Below, in pieces: positions 56,239 through 64,000 of a DNA stretch of 64,000 bases. The notes under the pieces were generated by a model, which was given only the letters and a program-made list of their open reading frames with translations, searched no databases and had not been told where the DNA came from. The translations under genes were made by a program, and so were the position numbers. Each line of letters starts with the position of its first letter. Position 1 is the stretch's first letter. The DNA comes from Enterobacteriaceae bacterium 4M9 (GTDB lineage Bacteria > Pseudomonadota > Gammaproteobacteria > Enterobacterales > Enterobacteriaceae): positions 2,480,001 through 2,544,000 of the forward strand of contig JAADJJ010000001.1 of NCBI GenBank assembly GCA_010092695.1, in the 5' to 3' direction.

Positions 56239-56464
56239 CCATACAATCAGACACACTTTTTCTAGCCACGGATGTGCTTGGGTGAGAAGGTCGGCCTGCC
56301 CTGTAAACCCATGCAGACGACGTGCTGGCGCTCACCCTGCTTTCAGATTGCGCAATATAACAGGTGTGGGTAAAAGCGGAAGACGAATACACCGATCTCC
56401 CTGATATAAGCCGCAGGCGGGAGACCGCACTATTGAGGGCCAGACGTTAATGTATGCTCCCGTT

Positions 56465-57577
56465 TTAACCGCTAACTTTTCCATTCATGGGTGTGCCATG
56501 ATACTTCAGGGTGGAAATGACCTGTTGCCAAAGTAAGAGAAGCTCCGCTTCACTCATCTCATTTTCAGGCATTTCATCTACTGTTGAATACTGCATCGTT
56601 AGATCATGCGCTTTACAGTCGTTATTTTGCGTCGTTATAGTAAAGTTATACGTTTCATAAGGGAGCCCATCTTTGTTTTCGCGGGATTTAACTAACCATT
56701 CAGAGTATGTTATTCCGTCAATCCTCTGCGTCTTTTTATAAATCGTCGCACCATTCTCCCCTTTCATTACATCATCGTCTTGCGTTAATACATCTTCAAT
56801 TACCTCGCTTTCATTGGTCGTTTCAATAGTGAAAATGACACCTTTGCTATCATTATATCTTATCGCCAGTCTGTGAATGCCTAATAGAGAGGCATTCACT
56901 TGTCCATAGGCAAAAGCAAATCTCCCATCTTCTGGTTGTTGATAGTCTTCCCGAAAGGAAATACCCGCAAGCAATTTGTTTACTTCATTTTTTTTCTCAT
57001 CAATATCTGTCATGTAAACATACTTAGAGGTTTCTCTGACAGAATCATAACGCGCTGCCCGGGTATCACGGGCTTTGAATGTGACCTTGAAAGTAGCATT
57101 TTTATCCCATTGGTAAGCTTCGAGAACACGAGCAACATCGTGGATAGCAATATTCTCCATTCTTTCAAACATGATACCCTCTGTGTTGCCATACAGTGGG
57201 TATGTCGCTTTGAGATAAGGAGCATCTTTACTGTCTACTGGATGTGTATCCTTGAGCTCTTTCTCTCTCCTCTCAATAAATTGCAGAAAAGCAGGACGAT
57301 ATTGATGCCTGGATTCAATGGTATCCAGAACGCTGTCATTTAACCAAACTATGCTACTTGGGGATATTTTGAATATATCGGGTAGGTGTAAAGAATAGAA
57401 ACCAAAGTAACGTTCATGTATAGGTTCAGTAACAATGCTCAAGTTACCTTCCTTGCTGTAAGCATAGTCGTTGGTTAACAACACGGGTAAGCAAAATATG
57501 ATTACGTTAAAAGAGATAAGCTTTGATGATATCCATATATTTTGTCTGAATGAATTTGAAGGCCATATTTTTATCAT
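56465..57577 (-). CDS. Tli4-family type VI immunity protein, orphan copy
   Basis: A 370-residue protein with an N-terminal membrane/signal segment (ISSKLISFNVIIFCLPVLL), paralogous along its whole length to the gene at 57816. Shared blocks: the FYSLHLPDIFKISP region, IE-x-R-x-QYRPAFLQ, EGIMFERME, TFKVTFKARD, SVRETSKYVYMTDI, and EMSEAELLLLWQQVI near the end. Tli4 proteins protect against Tle4 lipases in the periplasm. ATG 57577 with AGGG upstream fits the paralogue start (MIK-x-W). No effector gene is directly upstream; a degenerate tle4 3' stump is. Confidence 0.85.
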   Translation of the reverse strand: MIKIWPSNSFRQNIWISSKLISFNVIIFCLPVLLTNDYAYSKEGNLSIVTEPIHERYFGFYSLHLPDIFKISPSSIVWLNDSVLDTIESRHQYRPAFLQFIERREKELKDTHPVDSKDAPYLKATYPLYGNTEGIMFERMENIAIHDVARVLEAYQWDKNATFKVTFKARDTRAARYDSVRETSKYVYMTDIDEKKNEVNKLLAGISFREDYQQPEDGRFAFAYGQVNASLLGIHRLAIRYNDSKGVIFTIETTNESEVIEDVLTQDDDVMKGENGATIYKKTQRIDGITYSEWLVKSRENKDGLPYETYNFTITTQNNDCKAHDLTMQYSTVDEMPENEMSEAELLLLWQQVISTLKYHGTPMNGKVSG

Positions 57578-57705
57578 TACAAACCCTATGTGCAATTCTA
57601 ATTGTTGAGCCTAACGTAAAGATCGGGTATTTTAAATTGGTATAACATTTTCCATGGGCAATCTGACTACAGTACCTCTCGTTAATAATACGGCTCTTAA
57701 GTTTT
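57558..57705 (-). pseudogene. Degenerate 3' end of a second tle4 gene
   Basis: The minus strand reads FTLGSTIRIAHRVCNDKNMAF at 57558-57620 minus the first stop, against FTL-R-S-I-I-K-I-A of the intact Tle4 C-terminus: 14 of 21 residues agree, including the final NDK-x-MAF. Upstream the reading is broken by stops; GKI near 57700 may match the GKI after the catalytic His. The stump overlaps the orphan tli4 start by 20 bases, just as the intact tle4 overlaps its own tli4. Confidence 0.75.
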
Positions 57706-57815
57706 CCTGAATCTTACCCTTTCAAATTAATTCAATTCTTCAGTGCCTTAGAGCCATTGGTCGCCCAGATTAGAAGGCTTTTCGCGCCATCAAGCCGCCA
57801 GAGTTTTTTCTAAAT

Positions 57816-58946
57816 TTATTCATTATGTAACCTCTCCGCTAATTCACTTTGATACCGCAGAGTAAAAATAACCTGATGCCAGAGCGTAATAAGCTCCTCT
57901 TCACTCATCCCATTCTCTGCCGTTTCATCTAATGTTGAATACTTCATGTTTAATTCAATGGCCGAGCGAGTGGTATTTCCATCATCTCTGGTGGTTAATG
58001 TAAAATTATATGCTTCATAGGGAATGCTATATTTCTCTTCATTAGTTTTAACTAACCAAGTGGAATAATTAATGCCGTTAATTTTTTCTGTTTTTTTTGC
58101 TAATGTCGTTCCGTTTTTACCCTCCATAACCCGAGGGTCTTGGGTCAGAACATCTTCGACCGCACCAGTTTCATTGGTGGTAACTATAGTAAAGGCAACC
58201 CCTTTCTCATTATTATATTTTACAACAAATCTGTGCTCCCCTAGCAGGACAGGATCCACCTGCCCAAAGGTAAAAGCAAACTTTCCATTCTCAGGCGGGT
58301 GACTGATTTCTCGAAAAGAAATATTTGATAATAGTTTTTTCATTGCGCTCATTTTTTCGCCAATGTTTGTCATATAAACATACTTTGACGTTTGTCTGAC
58401 TGAATCATACCGTGATGCACTGGCATCACGGGCCTTAAACATTACCTTGAACGTGGTGTTTCTTTCCCATTTATAGGCTTCAAGCATTCGAGCAACATCA
58501 TGCGTATCGATTTCTTCCATTCTTTCAAAAATAACGCCTTCAACATCACCTTGCGAATGGTAAACGTTTTTCAGATAGGGTGAGTCTTTCGTATCTAATG
58601 GCTGTGTTTCTTTCAGTTCCTTCTCTTTCCGTTTGATAAGTTGCAAAAAAGCCGGTCGATATTGCTGTCTGGGTTCGATTGTGCTCATGTCACTACCGTT
58701 TAACCAAAGAATACTACCGGGAGAAAGATTAAACATACTTGGAAGCTGGAAAGAATAGAAACCTGCATAGTGCGTATATGACTGCGTGGGGATGGCTTCA
58801 TCGCTCAAGATGTTCTCCTTACTAAAAACACTGTTACCCAATAACGAAATAAATATGCTGATTATGGTTATAACAAACACAGCGGGTGCGGTAAGAAACC
58901 GAGTGTTTTTTTGCTTATGTGACTTAAAAAGCCATGTCTTTATCAT
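57816..58946 (-). CDS. Tli4-family type VI immunity protein, paired with the Tle4 effector
   Basis: A 376-residue protein with an N-terminal hydrophobic segment (APAVFVITIISIFISLLG) that targets it to the periplasm or inner membrane. It is similar to the orphan copy at 56465 throughout (YRPAFLQLIKRKEKELKE; EGVIFERMEE; FKVMFKARDASASRYDS). The start is ATG 58946 with CAGG upstream, which overlaps the end of tle4 by 23 bases; the frame upstream lies inside tle4. Its tight coupling to the lipase gene is the arrangement of a cognate immunity gene. Confidence 0.87.
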   Translation of the reverse strand: MIKTWLFKSHKQKNTRFLTAPAVFVITIISIFISLLGNSVFSKENILSDEAIPTQSYTHYAGFYSFQLPSMFNLSPGSILWLNGSDMSTIEPRQQYRPAFLQLIKRKEKELKETQPLDTKDSPYLKNVYHSQGDVEGVIFERMEEIDTHDVARMLEAYKWERNTTFKVMFKARDASASRYDSVRQTSKYVYMTNIGEKMSAMKKLLSNISFREISHPPENGKFAFTFGQVDPVLLGEHRFVVKYNNEKGVAFTIVTTNETGAVEDVLTQDPRVMEGKNGTTLAKKTEKINGINYSTWLVKTNEEKYSIPYEAYNFTLTTRDDGNTTRSAIELNMKYSTLDETAENGMSEEELITLWHQVIFTLRYQSELAERLHNE

Positions 58947-60888
58947 TGTATACCTGCTGAGCAATTTTAATGATTGAGCGTAAAGTAAAAAGCTGGCTAA
59001 TGGGTGAACCATACGCAGGCTCGTGTTCAGTTTCAATGCTCAATCTTTCTTTAACATTTTTAAGCGCAATTTTTCCTGAATGCACAGGTACTGTGCCATC
59101 CCCATTATTTGAGGCGTCATTGAGTTTGTATCGCTTCAATTCACCATCAGTTGTGCGGATTGTTCGAATTTCATTAACCTCCCCTGTTTTTACGCGCCTG
59201 TCGGTTAATGGTTTAGATAATCTATCCTCGATTTCCTGACGAATTTTTCGACTGATCATTCCTTCAAATGTCATCGCCCATGGAAATTCTGCTCCTGTCT
59301 CTGACCACGTTGCAACAGTTTGTGTTTTGAATTTTTTGAGAATATTTTTGGGATTGGTTTCACCATAGAAAGTATACGTGTTACTGTGGAACTTACCTGA
59401 AATTCGTTCATGAAAAGGTTTAACTTTTTCAAGTATTATTTCCTCATAAATGCCCCAGTCTTTTTCGGTTCTGCCTGTTTTAGGATTTAATAGCTCTTCA
59501 TCTATAAGTTTCCACCATTTATCTCGGCGCAGATAAATTTCTTCATAAGGATCTGCTTTAGGGTAACGTGCTGTTCCCGATATTATTATAGGTTCTAAGT
59601 CCTTAGTTTTTACTCCAGGTTCGTCTTCAATTCCTGTCTCTTCCTCAGTCTCAATATCAGCTTCTATCTCCGGATCTGTTTCTTTTTCATATTCAACATC
59701 TAATTCTGGCGGAGGAAGTGTGATGGGCTCCTTTTCTACAACATAGTCATGCTGAATCCGCAACCAGCGCATACCATAGTCTTTTGAAGGCAACAGTTCT
59801 AATGGGCCGGGTGACTGAGAGCATATGGCGGTCATTTCAGCTGCGTTTTTACCCAGTATTTCTGCTGTGACAAAACCTTTAAAGCGCTCGAAGTTGTAAC
59901 CCGTTGCACTATTTTCAGTCCCCCGTTTCATTCTGGTATAGGTCGCTGCCGCGCCAATTGATGGCATGACGCCATGAATGATGCCATAAATATTTTTGGC
60001 CCCACCCAAACACTCAGAATAATAGCGCGCAACTAACCCCCCCATCGAATGGGTTACTAAAATAACTTTATTGCATTTCATACCTTTTCTGCGATAGTCG
60101 CTAATTATTTTTTCAATTTTACCCCCCACTTTTTTAGCAGAATTCATACTACTATCTAACCAAACATAGCCTATTGCATGCACTGGGAAGAGATATTTCT
60201 TTAACACTTTAAGTTTTTCTTTTGTAAGCAGGGGCTCGTTGGTATTCCCTTCTGTTCCTGGGATTTCATCTGCAATGTTGAGAGGCGGTTTTTTTGCTAA
60301 TAACTTCCTTTGTAAGTCATCGAGAAAAGAACCGTAGCTTAAAAATGATACTTCTCCCCACCCCCGTGCTTCACGGTAGCCAAACAAAACAAATTCTGCA
60401 TATTTTTCATAAAGAGCTTGCACAGCACGTTTATGTTTATGCTCTATATTTTGAATATCTTTTTTTAATCGGGATTTTTCATCCTTAGACGGAGTAAGAG
60501 CATATTTGCCTTCATCGTCAAATCCAGGATATCTATTGTAAAGCGCCTGTGTGGCATAATTATGTGCAGACTTATCTCTGTTATAATCCTTTTTTAATTG
60601 AGATAGTTCTTCTTCTGATGGGATAGGGATGACTTTCCCTATATTGTCTACACTTACCCTTGCTGGATGAAGCTTGTTTTTCCTTTTTATAGCACCATGT
60701 GTAGGAAGAGACCATTGTAATAAACTAAATGCATCATCAACTAGCCAGAGCGACTCTTCACTATCCTTTTCTTTAAGATTACTCCCCATTATGCCGGGCA
60801 ACAGTATTACAGGGATAACACGCTTATCGCTAATATCAACGCGTGCAATTTTATTCTTTTCATTAAGGTCGGTATAAACTTCAGCCAT
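58924..60888 (-). CDS. Tle4-type antibacterial lipase, type VI secretion effector
   Basis: A 654-residue alpha/beta hydrolase. Oxyanion region VILLPGIMGSNL (about 28-39), nucleophile elbow VTHSMGGLVARYY with Ser281, and the late NNGDGTVPVHSGK with His603. Two 33-residue segments (91-123 and 134-166, both with LKKD and QALY-x-x-Y) form an internal repeat. A strongly acidic stretch lies near 405-450. The start is ATG 60888, GGAC upstream, 19 bp after the vgrG stop; the open frame upstream overlaps vgrG. Order vgrG-tle4-tli4 indicates delivery by the upstream VgrG and attack on phospholipids of rival cells. Confidence 0.88.
   Translation of the reverse strand: MAEVYTDLNEKNKIARVDISDKRVIPVILLPGIMGSNLKEKDSEESLWLVDDAFSLLQWSLPTHGAIKRKNKLHPARVSVDNIGKVIPIPSEEELSQLKKDYNRDKSAHNYATQALYNRYPGFDDEGKYALTPSKDEKSRLKKDIQNIEHKHKRAVQALYEKYAEFVLFGYREARGWGEVSFLSYGSFLDDLQRKLLAKKPPLNIADEIPGTEGNTNEPLLTKEKLKVLKKYLFPVHAIGYVWLDSSMNSAKKVGGKIEKIISDYRRKGMKCNKVILVTHSMGGLVARYYSECLGGAKNIYGIIHGVMPSIGAAATYTRMKRGTENSATGYNFERFKGFVTAEILGKNAAEMTAICSQSPGPLELLPSKDYGMRWLRIQHDYVVEKEPITLPPPELDVEYEKETDPEIEADIETEEETGIEDEPGVKTKDLEPIIISGTARYPKADPYEEIYLRRDKWWKLIDEELLNPKTGRTEKDWGIYEEIILEKVKPFHERISGKFHSNTYTFYGETNPKNILKKFKTQTVATWSETGAEFPWAMTFEGMISRKIRQEIEDRLSKPLTDRRVKTGEVNEIRTIRTTDGELKRYKLNDASNNGDGTVPVHSGKIALKNVKERLSIETEHEPAYGSPISQLFTLRSIIKIAQQVYNDKDMAF
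60391..60618 (-). repeat. Internal amino-acid repeat within tle4
   Basis: Two segments, 60520-60618 and 60391-60489, encode similar 33-residue helical units; each has LKKD followed about 17 residues later by QALY and an aromatic end. The unit separates the oxyanion-hole region from the nucleophile elbow. Confidence 0.6.
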
Positions 60889-60907
60889 TGTCAGGTCCTT
60901 CTGATAA

Positions 60908-63424
60908 TCAACGGGTGGATTTATCGATATCGATTTTTTCAATAAAGGATGCAGCTTGTTTGGCCAGTTGACCTTCACCGTCAGTCATGACTTCCTGTAC
61001 TGTGCCGTCATCGCGCGTCATCAATATTTTTTGATTTCTGGCCGGCTCGCCAGTTTCTTTCCAGAATACAACGGGCGTCACTGAGTAGCCGGCGTTATCC
61101 CACTTTTGCGCCATTTCGCTGGCGCTCTGCCCGCTAAACTTCTGCCATACGGCTGCCCGCTGAATAATTTTATCCGGTGCTCCGCTTTCGACTTCACCGT
61201 TGCCTATACGGATATATGCACCACCACTGCCGACCAGTAAAATTTCCTGATCTGCGCGAATTACCACCTTACCTTCGCTGCTACTGATGCGCATATCCTT
61301 CAGCGCTTCCAGTGCCATCTCATCTCCCTGAGCTTGTATTTCTACCTTCCCTTTACCCGCGAAAAGTTTTATTCCGGCTTTTTGCGCAAACAGACTAATC
61401 AACTCCCCCGCAGCCAGCGTAAACTTCTTCAGCACGCTGATATCCATCTGCTGTCCGCTATTGGCAATAATATTTTCACCGGCTGACAGTTGCAGACTCC
61501 TGGGCGTTGAATGGGCAATGCCTGCGGGTGCGGACAGTAGCAATGCAGATTGCTTTAACTCCTTAAGCGAGTCTTCCAGCAGGGACTTTTGTATTTGCAA
61601 ATCCGCAAGTTCCGCCTTTGCTGTTTCTGCAGCACTGCGCAGGGCCTCTGCCATCGATAAAGCCTGCTGCAACTGCGCCTGCGCTGCCTGCATATCGAGC
61701 ATTTTTCCACTCGCAGAGGGTTGCTGGTCTGCTGTAATAAACACACCTGCTCCCCCACGCACTGCCACCCATTTGTCTGTGCGTAGCTCGGCACCTTCGC
61801 CGCGCAGTTCTCTGCCGGCATCCACATTATGTCCAAGATTGAGTTGTGACTTTCCTGCGAACTCTGTGCTTAATTTGACGTGCTCCTCACCCCGCTTATC
61901 TTCCATCCGCAGTTTGTTATTTGCGGGTGTACGTATCACGTTTCGGGTACTGTTCTTATCCGTGACATGGTCGGGATGGCGGCTGTCATGAAGAGCATGG
62001 GCGATATAGGGGCGATCTGGATCGCCTTCATGGAAGGCAATAGCGACTTCTGTACCCTGGATTAGCGGGAAGTGAAAACCGTATGTATCACCGCCATAGG
62101 GCTTAGCCAGACGCACGGTCATGCTTTCTTGCCCTTGTTTTTTATCATCAAGATCGGCGTCAAACTTCACCCGATACATTCCGGCGTCATCTTGCCAGGC
62201 ATAAAGATCATAATCACGTGCACTGGTGATGCGTGCGGTTAATGTTCCAGCGACTCTGGGGCGTTTTAGCAGTGGCGGTCGCCAACATACGGTATCGCTA
62301 TAGGGAATGCTGATAAACTCCACGCTCATTGCAGCCTGTCGGCTGGCGGTGAATGTCAGCGCTGTCAGTAGTAACATCCCCTGACACTCTAACGGGAGCG
62401 TGGGCTGTAAACCATCAATGACTTTAATGATCTGTGCCGGAGCCAGCGTGGCATCTGTACTTTGACCTGAGATGTGTAATTTGTCGGACAGAAAGCGTTC
62501 ATGATCGAGGCGGGCATAAAAATTGGCAGTTTCAGGGGCAGGGTTAATTTTATCCCCTACCTCTTTATGGCGCGCCCGGTAGTGATATACCTCACCATAG
62601 TTAAGATTTTCTCCGGCTCCACGCGTCATATCTGCGGATGCCGATTGCAGTAAATTCTGTGCTGCCTGATGGTTGTAGTCTTTAGTCGTGACTCTGGCTT
62701 CAACCACATGATGCCGCAGTTCCAGACCCCAGACTGATGTGGTGCCACTATCGCTCATTCCCGATGGGCTGTTAAGCGGTAGGCTGGGCCCTTGTTTAAA
62801 TGCTGACTGGTTATCGGCAAAACAGATTATTTCGGTTTGCGTATCAGGTTGCAGTGTGAAGAAAAAGAAAATACCTACTTCTGCCAGCAGGCGTTTTATA
62901 AATGTCAGGTCGCTTTCCTGATACTGATTGATTTGTTCACGTTTTGGGTAGGTGTTTTTTAGCGTGAATGCGTATTCCCAGCCCTGAAAACCGTGCTCTT
63001 TGAGTACCTGCTCCACAACCTCAGGTACTGAAATGTCAACAAAGAAGCGGTGGCTACGAAATTGTTTATCCAACAGCGCAACCTTGGGTTGCAACGTAAT
63101 AGAATACAGCGTTTGGTCAGCAGAACTGCTGTGCCGTTCAACTAGCGTAATAACGCCATGCACGACTTTCTGTGGAATCAAATTTTGCAGCAGACCCATA
63201 CTCATGATCAATGTTGCAGGCTGGCGTAAAAGTTGATCTGCCGGAATGTCTTTGTTCGGGCTGGTGAAGCTAATGGTATAGCTATAGGGTTGGCTTAATG
63301 CTTCCAGACCATTGAAGCTTTCCACGTCAAGAGCAGACGAGCATGATGGGATGTTGAGCTGATAGCGGTTTAGCGTTGTGTTTAACGTGGGTAACGTTTT
63401 TGCCAGTGTGTGTTGCAGGCTCAT
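60908..63424 (-). CDS. vgrG: VgrG spike protein (TssI) with C-terminal transthyretin-like domain
   Basis: An 838-residue type VI spike. Gp27/gp44-like part (LDVESFNGLEALSQPYSYTI; YPKREQINQYQESDLTFIKRLLAEVGI), gp5-like OB fold (VKFDADLDDKKQGQ, FHFPLIQGTEVAIAFHEGDPDRPYI), then the DUF2345 needle with a helical insertion (MLDMQAAQAQLQQAL), and a final 90-residue transthyretin-like domain (PVVFWKETGEPARNQKILM). In other bacteria such tails recruit Tle lipases. The start is ATG 63424 with GGAGT upstream; a longer frame to 63592 lacks support. No other type VI structural gene is in the window. Confidence 0.95.
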   Translation of the reverse strand: MSLQHTLAKTLPTLNTTLNRYQLNIPSCSSALDVESFNGLEALSQPYSYTISFTSPNKDIPADQLLRQPATLIMSMGLLQNLIPQKVVHGVITLVERHSSSADQTLYSITLQPKVALLDKQFRSHRFFVDISVPEVVEQVLKEHGFQGWEYAFTLKNTYPKREQINQYQESDLTFIKRLLAEVGIFFFFTLQPDTQTEIICFADNQSAFKQGPSLPLNSPSGMSDSGTTSVWGLELRHHVVEARVTTKDYNHQAAQNLLQSASADMTRGAGENLNYGEVYHYRARHKEVGDKINPAPETANFYARLDHERFLSDKLHISGQSTDATLAPAQIIKVIDGLQPTLPLECQGMLLLTALTFTASRQAAMSVEFISIPYSDTVCWRPPLLKRPRVAGTLTARITSARDYDLYAWQDDAGMYRVKFDADLDDKKQGQESMTVRLAKPYGGDTYGFHFPLIQGTEVAIAFHEGDPDRPYIAHALHDSRHPDHVTDKNSTRNVIRTPANNKLRMEDKRGEEHVKLSTEFAGKSQLNLGHNVDAGRELRGEGAELRTDKWVAVRGGAGVFITADQQPSASGKMLDMQAAQAQLQQALSMAEALRSAAETAKAELADLQIQKSLLEDSLKELKQSALLLSAPAGIAHSTPRSLQLSAGENIIANSGQQMDISVLKKFTLAAGELISLFAQKAGIKLFAGKGKVEIQAQGDEMALEALKDMRISSSEGKVVIRADQEILLVGSGGAYIRIGNGEVESGAPDKIIQRAAVWQKFSGQSASEMAQKWDNAGYSVTPVVFWKETGEPARNQKILMTRDDGTVQEVMTDGEGQLAKQAASFIEKIDIDKSTR

Positions 63425-64000
63425 TGATTTCACTCCGTGAAAATCCCAATCCAGTGTTTGAACAAATGACGCTGTCTGAGCACTCCTGATAGAGATTATT
63501 ACCTCTTTGCAACAAGACGCGCTGGCTTCGGATGTTGGCTGGTCATTTGTGGCTTGTCTACCTACTATCGCCGTTAGTTTAGTGCATAACATAGCCTATG
63601 GCTGCTGGCATCCTGTATCCATAATATTTAACTTAACAGCTAATGCAGGAAGGCCACGATGATTCATCTCTCTCCTGCAGCAGGCCTACTTAATTTATAA
63701 TGATACCTGTTTTATTTTATGCAATAAATGCTAAGAAATAATAGCAATAACGTTAGTTAACTCTCATTTTATAAAATCAATAATCTGCCTCTTAAGCAAA
63801 CGCGTAAGTTCGCTACTATGTCACAGGCATCTGCCTGTAGACAGGTTTCTTATCACACAGTTTTTTTATTTTACAAGAAAAATCAAATGCATGCGAATAT
63901 TTGTGAGTGGTTAGTAAACGAAGTATTGTCGGAAAAACGAGTTGGTTCACCTCTCTTGCTCATAAAAGGATGCCTGAGAGGCACCACGTGCAGTATGGGT
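63425..64000. other. Upstream region of the vgrG island
   Basis: Carries the vgrG promoter region; otherwise AT-rich. No gene recognised, apart from a short frame open to the right edge (63887 on). Confidence 0.45.
63887..64000 (+). CDS. Possible partial reading frame at the right edge
   Basis: From ATG 63887 a frame stays open for 38 codons to the window end (MHANICEWLVNEVLSEKRVG, then SPLLLIKGC). There is no convincing ribosome binding site and I recognise no family. It may be the start of a gene or chance. Confidence 0.25.
   Translation, partial: MHANICEWLVNEVLSEKRVGSPLLLIKGCLRGTTCSMG

Larger units (their letters stand above)
55377..56464. other. 1.1-kb region with coding debris
   Basis: The first 500 bp, next to the wecB promoter, are AT-rich and without genes. 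From about 55900 the base composition rises and short coding-like pieces appear in more than one frame, none of which I can name. It separates the nfr operon from the vgrG island and may be remains of another type VI cassette. Confidence 0.5.

Noticed and set aside
1..64000. CRISPR arrays, rRNA and tRNA genes were looked for.
   Set aside because: No regularly spaced repeats, rRNA-like stretches or tRNA cloverleaf sequences were noticed.

Overview
The window looks like the replication-terminus region of an Enterobacteriaceae chromosome. The main evidence is a 28-bp site at 10044-10071 that matches, as I recall it, the Escherichia coli dif chromosome-dimer resolution site base for base. Recognisable enterobacterial loci agree: aerobactin (iuc/iut), bluR-bluF-ycgZ-ymgA-ariR, nfrAB and a chaperone-usher fimbria. 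I cannot name the genus or species from sequence alone.

Layout, left to right. 1-3823: the 5' part of a minus-strand non-ribosomal peptide synthetase (NRPS) with its MbtH-like partner; the visible adenylation domain carries a glycine-like code. 3824-5359: AT-rich sequence without a recognisable gene. 5360-7594: a strong hairpin and katG, frameshifted near its 3' end. 8195-8782: a small phospholipid-methyltransferase-like gene. 8934-10440: a junkyard around dif, with a rearranged ISNCY-type insertion sequence on one side and a decayed ccdB-like toxin gene on the other. 10571-16416: a homogentisate catabolic locus (MHS transporter, two MarR regulators, hmgA-fahA-maiA) whose control regions share a repeated palindromic operator. 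16646-22328: a GH4 phospho-glycosidase with divergent LysR regulator, an aldo-keto reductase stump, another LysR gene, an amidohydrolase and a DUF606 transporter.

22499-28540: a six-gene fimbrial operon on the minus strand. 29294-39499: a complete aerobactin locus (siderophore-interacting protein, ShiF-like exporter, Fur box, iucABCD-iutA). 39590-42928: the blue-light module BluR/BluF with its target operon, including palindromes that look like BluR sites. 43222-48016: a phosphoribosyltransferase, then a LacI-regulated MFS-SDR-RbsD/FucU cluster of unknown substrate. 48131-55376: a translationally coupled operon wecB-like/nfrB/nfrA/ybcH, best read as a c-di-GMP-responsive ManNAc-type exopolysaccharide (phage N4 receptor) system with its own UDP-ManNAc supply.

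55377-63424: coding debris and then a vgrG island of the type VI secretion system: VgrG with a C-terminal transthyretin-like domain, a Tle4-type lipase, its Tli4 immunity gene, and a second Tli4 copy preceded by a degenerate stump of a second tle4 3' end. The last point shows that an effector-immunity unit was once duplicated and one effector then lost.

The most notable observations are the dif site with mobile debris packed against it, the eroded second Tle4-Tli4 unit, the wecB-nfrBA-ybcH operon, the Gly-type NRPS, and the shared operators in the hmg and blu regions. All identifications are from reading the sequence and from memory of protein families; no database search was run.
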